Assembly: GCF_016056305.1 (NCBI RefSeq)
Contig: NZ_JAECZC010000053.1
Coordinates: 1 to 33,895, forward strand
Direction of reading: 5' to 3'
Length of the DNA: 33,895 nucleotides
From: Amazonocrinis nigriterrae CENA67
GTDB taxonomy: Bacteria; Cyanobacteriota; Cyanobacteriia; Cyanobacteriales; Nostocaceae
Below the pieces are notes generated by a model. The model was not told the DNA's origin. It did no database searches and saw only the letters and a program-made list of their open reading frames with translations. Below are positions 33,883-33,895 of the stretch, one piece after another (position 1 is the first letter of the stretch; every line of letters begins with the position of its first letter). Both the position numbers and the translations under genes were made by a program.

Positions 33883-33895
33883 GTGTGTTGTCGCG

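Overview
The window looks like chromosomal DNA from a filamentous, probably heterocyst-forming, cyanobacterium (Nostocales). Three things point there: many HIP1 octamers (GCGATCGC) scattered through genes and spacers, arrays of 7-bp tandem repeats between genes, and gene families typical of the group (DUF1822, the HPP family, type IV pilin-like proteins, GH25, RTX giants). I recognise 25 protein genes. I found no rRNA, tRNA, CRISPR array, transposase or prophage block. The species cannot be named from sequence alone.

Layout. 1-4670: a MITE-like element with perfect 30-bp terminal inverted repeats, then a 1343-residue RTX/Calx-beta/beta-helix exoprotein on the minus strand, then palindromic repeats. 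4674-9818: a sulfotransferase, a secreted CAP/SCP-domain protein flanked by three copies of a hairpin repeat, a membrane sensor kinase with its NarL-type response regulator, and a GNAT acetyltransferase. 9997-13115: a HigB/HigA-type toxin-antitoxin pair with two recognisable promoters and two inverted repeats, convergent across a shared terminator with an unusual EF-G paralogue. 13209-16311: a single-domain globin with a palindrome upstream, a long AT-rich spacer holding a likely remnant of a second DMT transporter, and an intact EamA/DMT transporter. 17075-20045: a secreted retropepsin-like protease, a GH25 lysozyme and an HPP-family membrane protein.

20089-25930 is a regulatory and envelope cluster. 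A cyanobacterial sigma-70-family factor is followed on the same strand by DUF1822, DUF4870 and Gfo/Idh/MocA genes. It is divergent from a secreted protein made of two copies of a domain I do not recognise, which is followed by a second small secreted protein. 26021-33847: a Tat-type FAD oxidoreductase carrying an internal Rieske domain, a short Omp85 protein with one evident POTRA domain, an ABC-2 permease without a neighbouring ATPase, a type IV pilin-like protein, and a TPR-GT41 (OGT/SPINDLY-like) glycosyltransferase directly downstream of the pilin.

Most genes act at the cell surface or in the periplasm: exoprotein, CAP, protease, muramidase, secreted repeats, Omp85, pilin and a possible pilin glycosylase. 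Heptameric arrays separate almost every gene from 25240 to 29957. In two places they create spurious N-terminal extensions, and I trimmed those starts. The items most worth following up are the higA leaderless promoter architecture, the duplicated unknown secreted domain beside the sigma factor, the divergent EF-G, the FAD-Rieske fusion, the pilin/GT41 pair, and the nested mobile repeat at the left edge.
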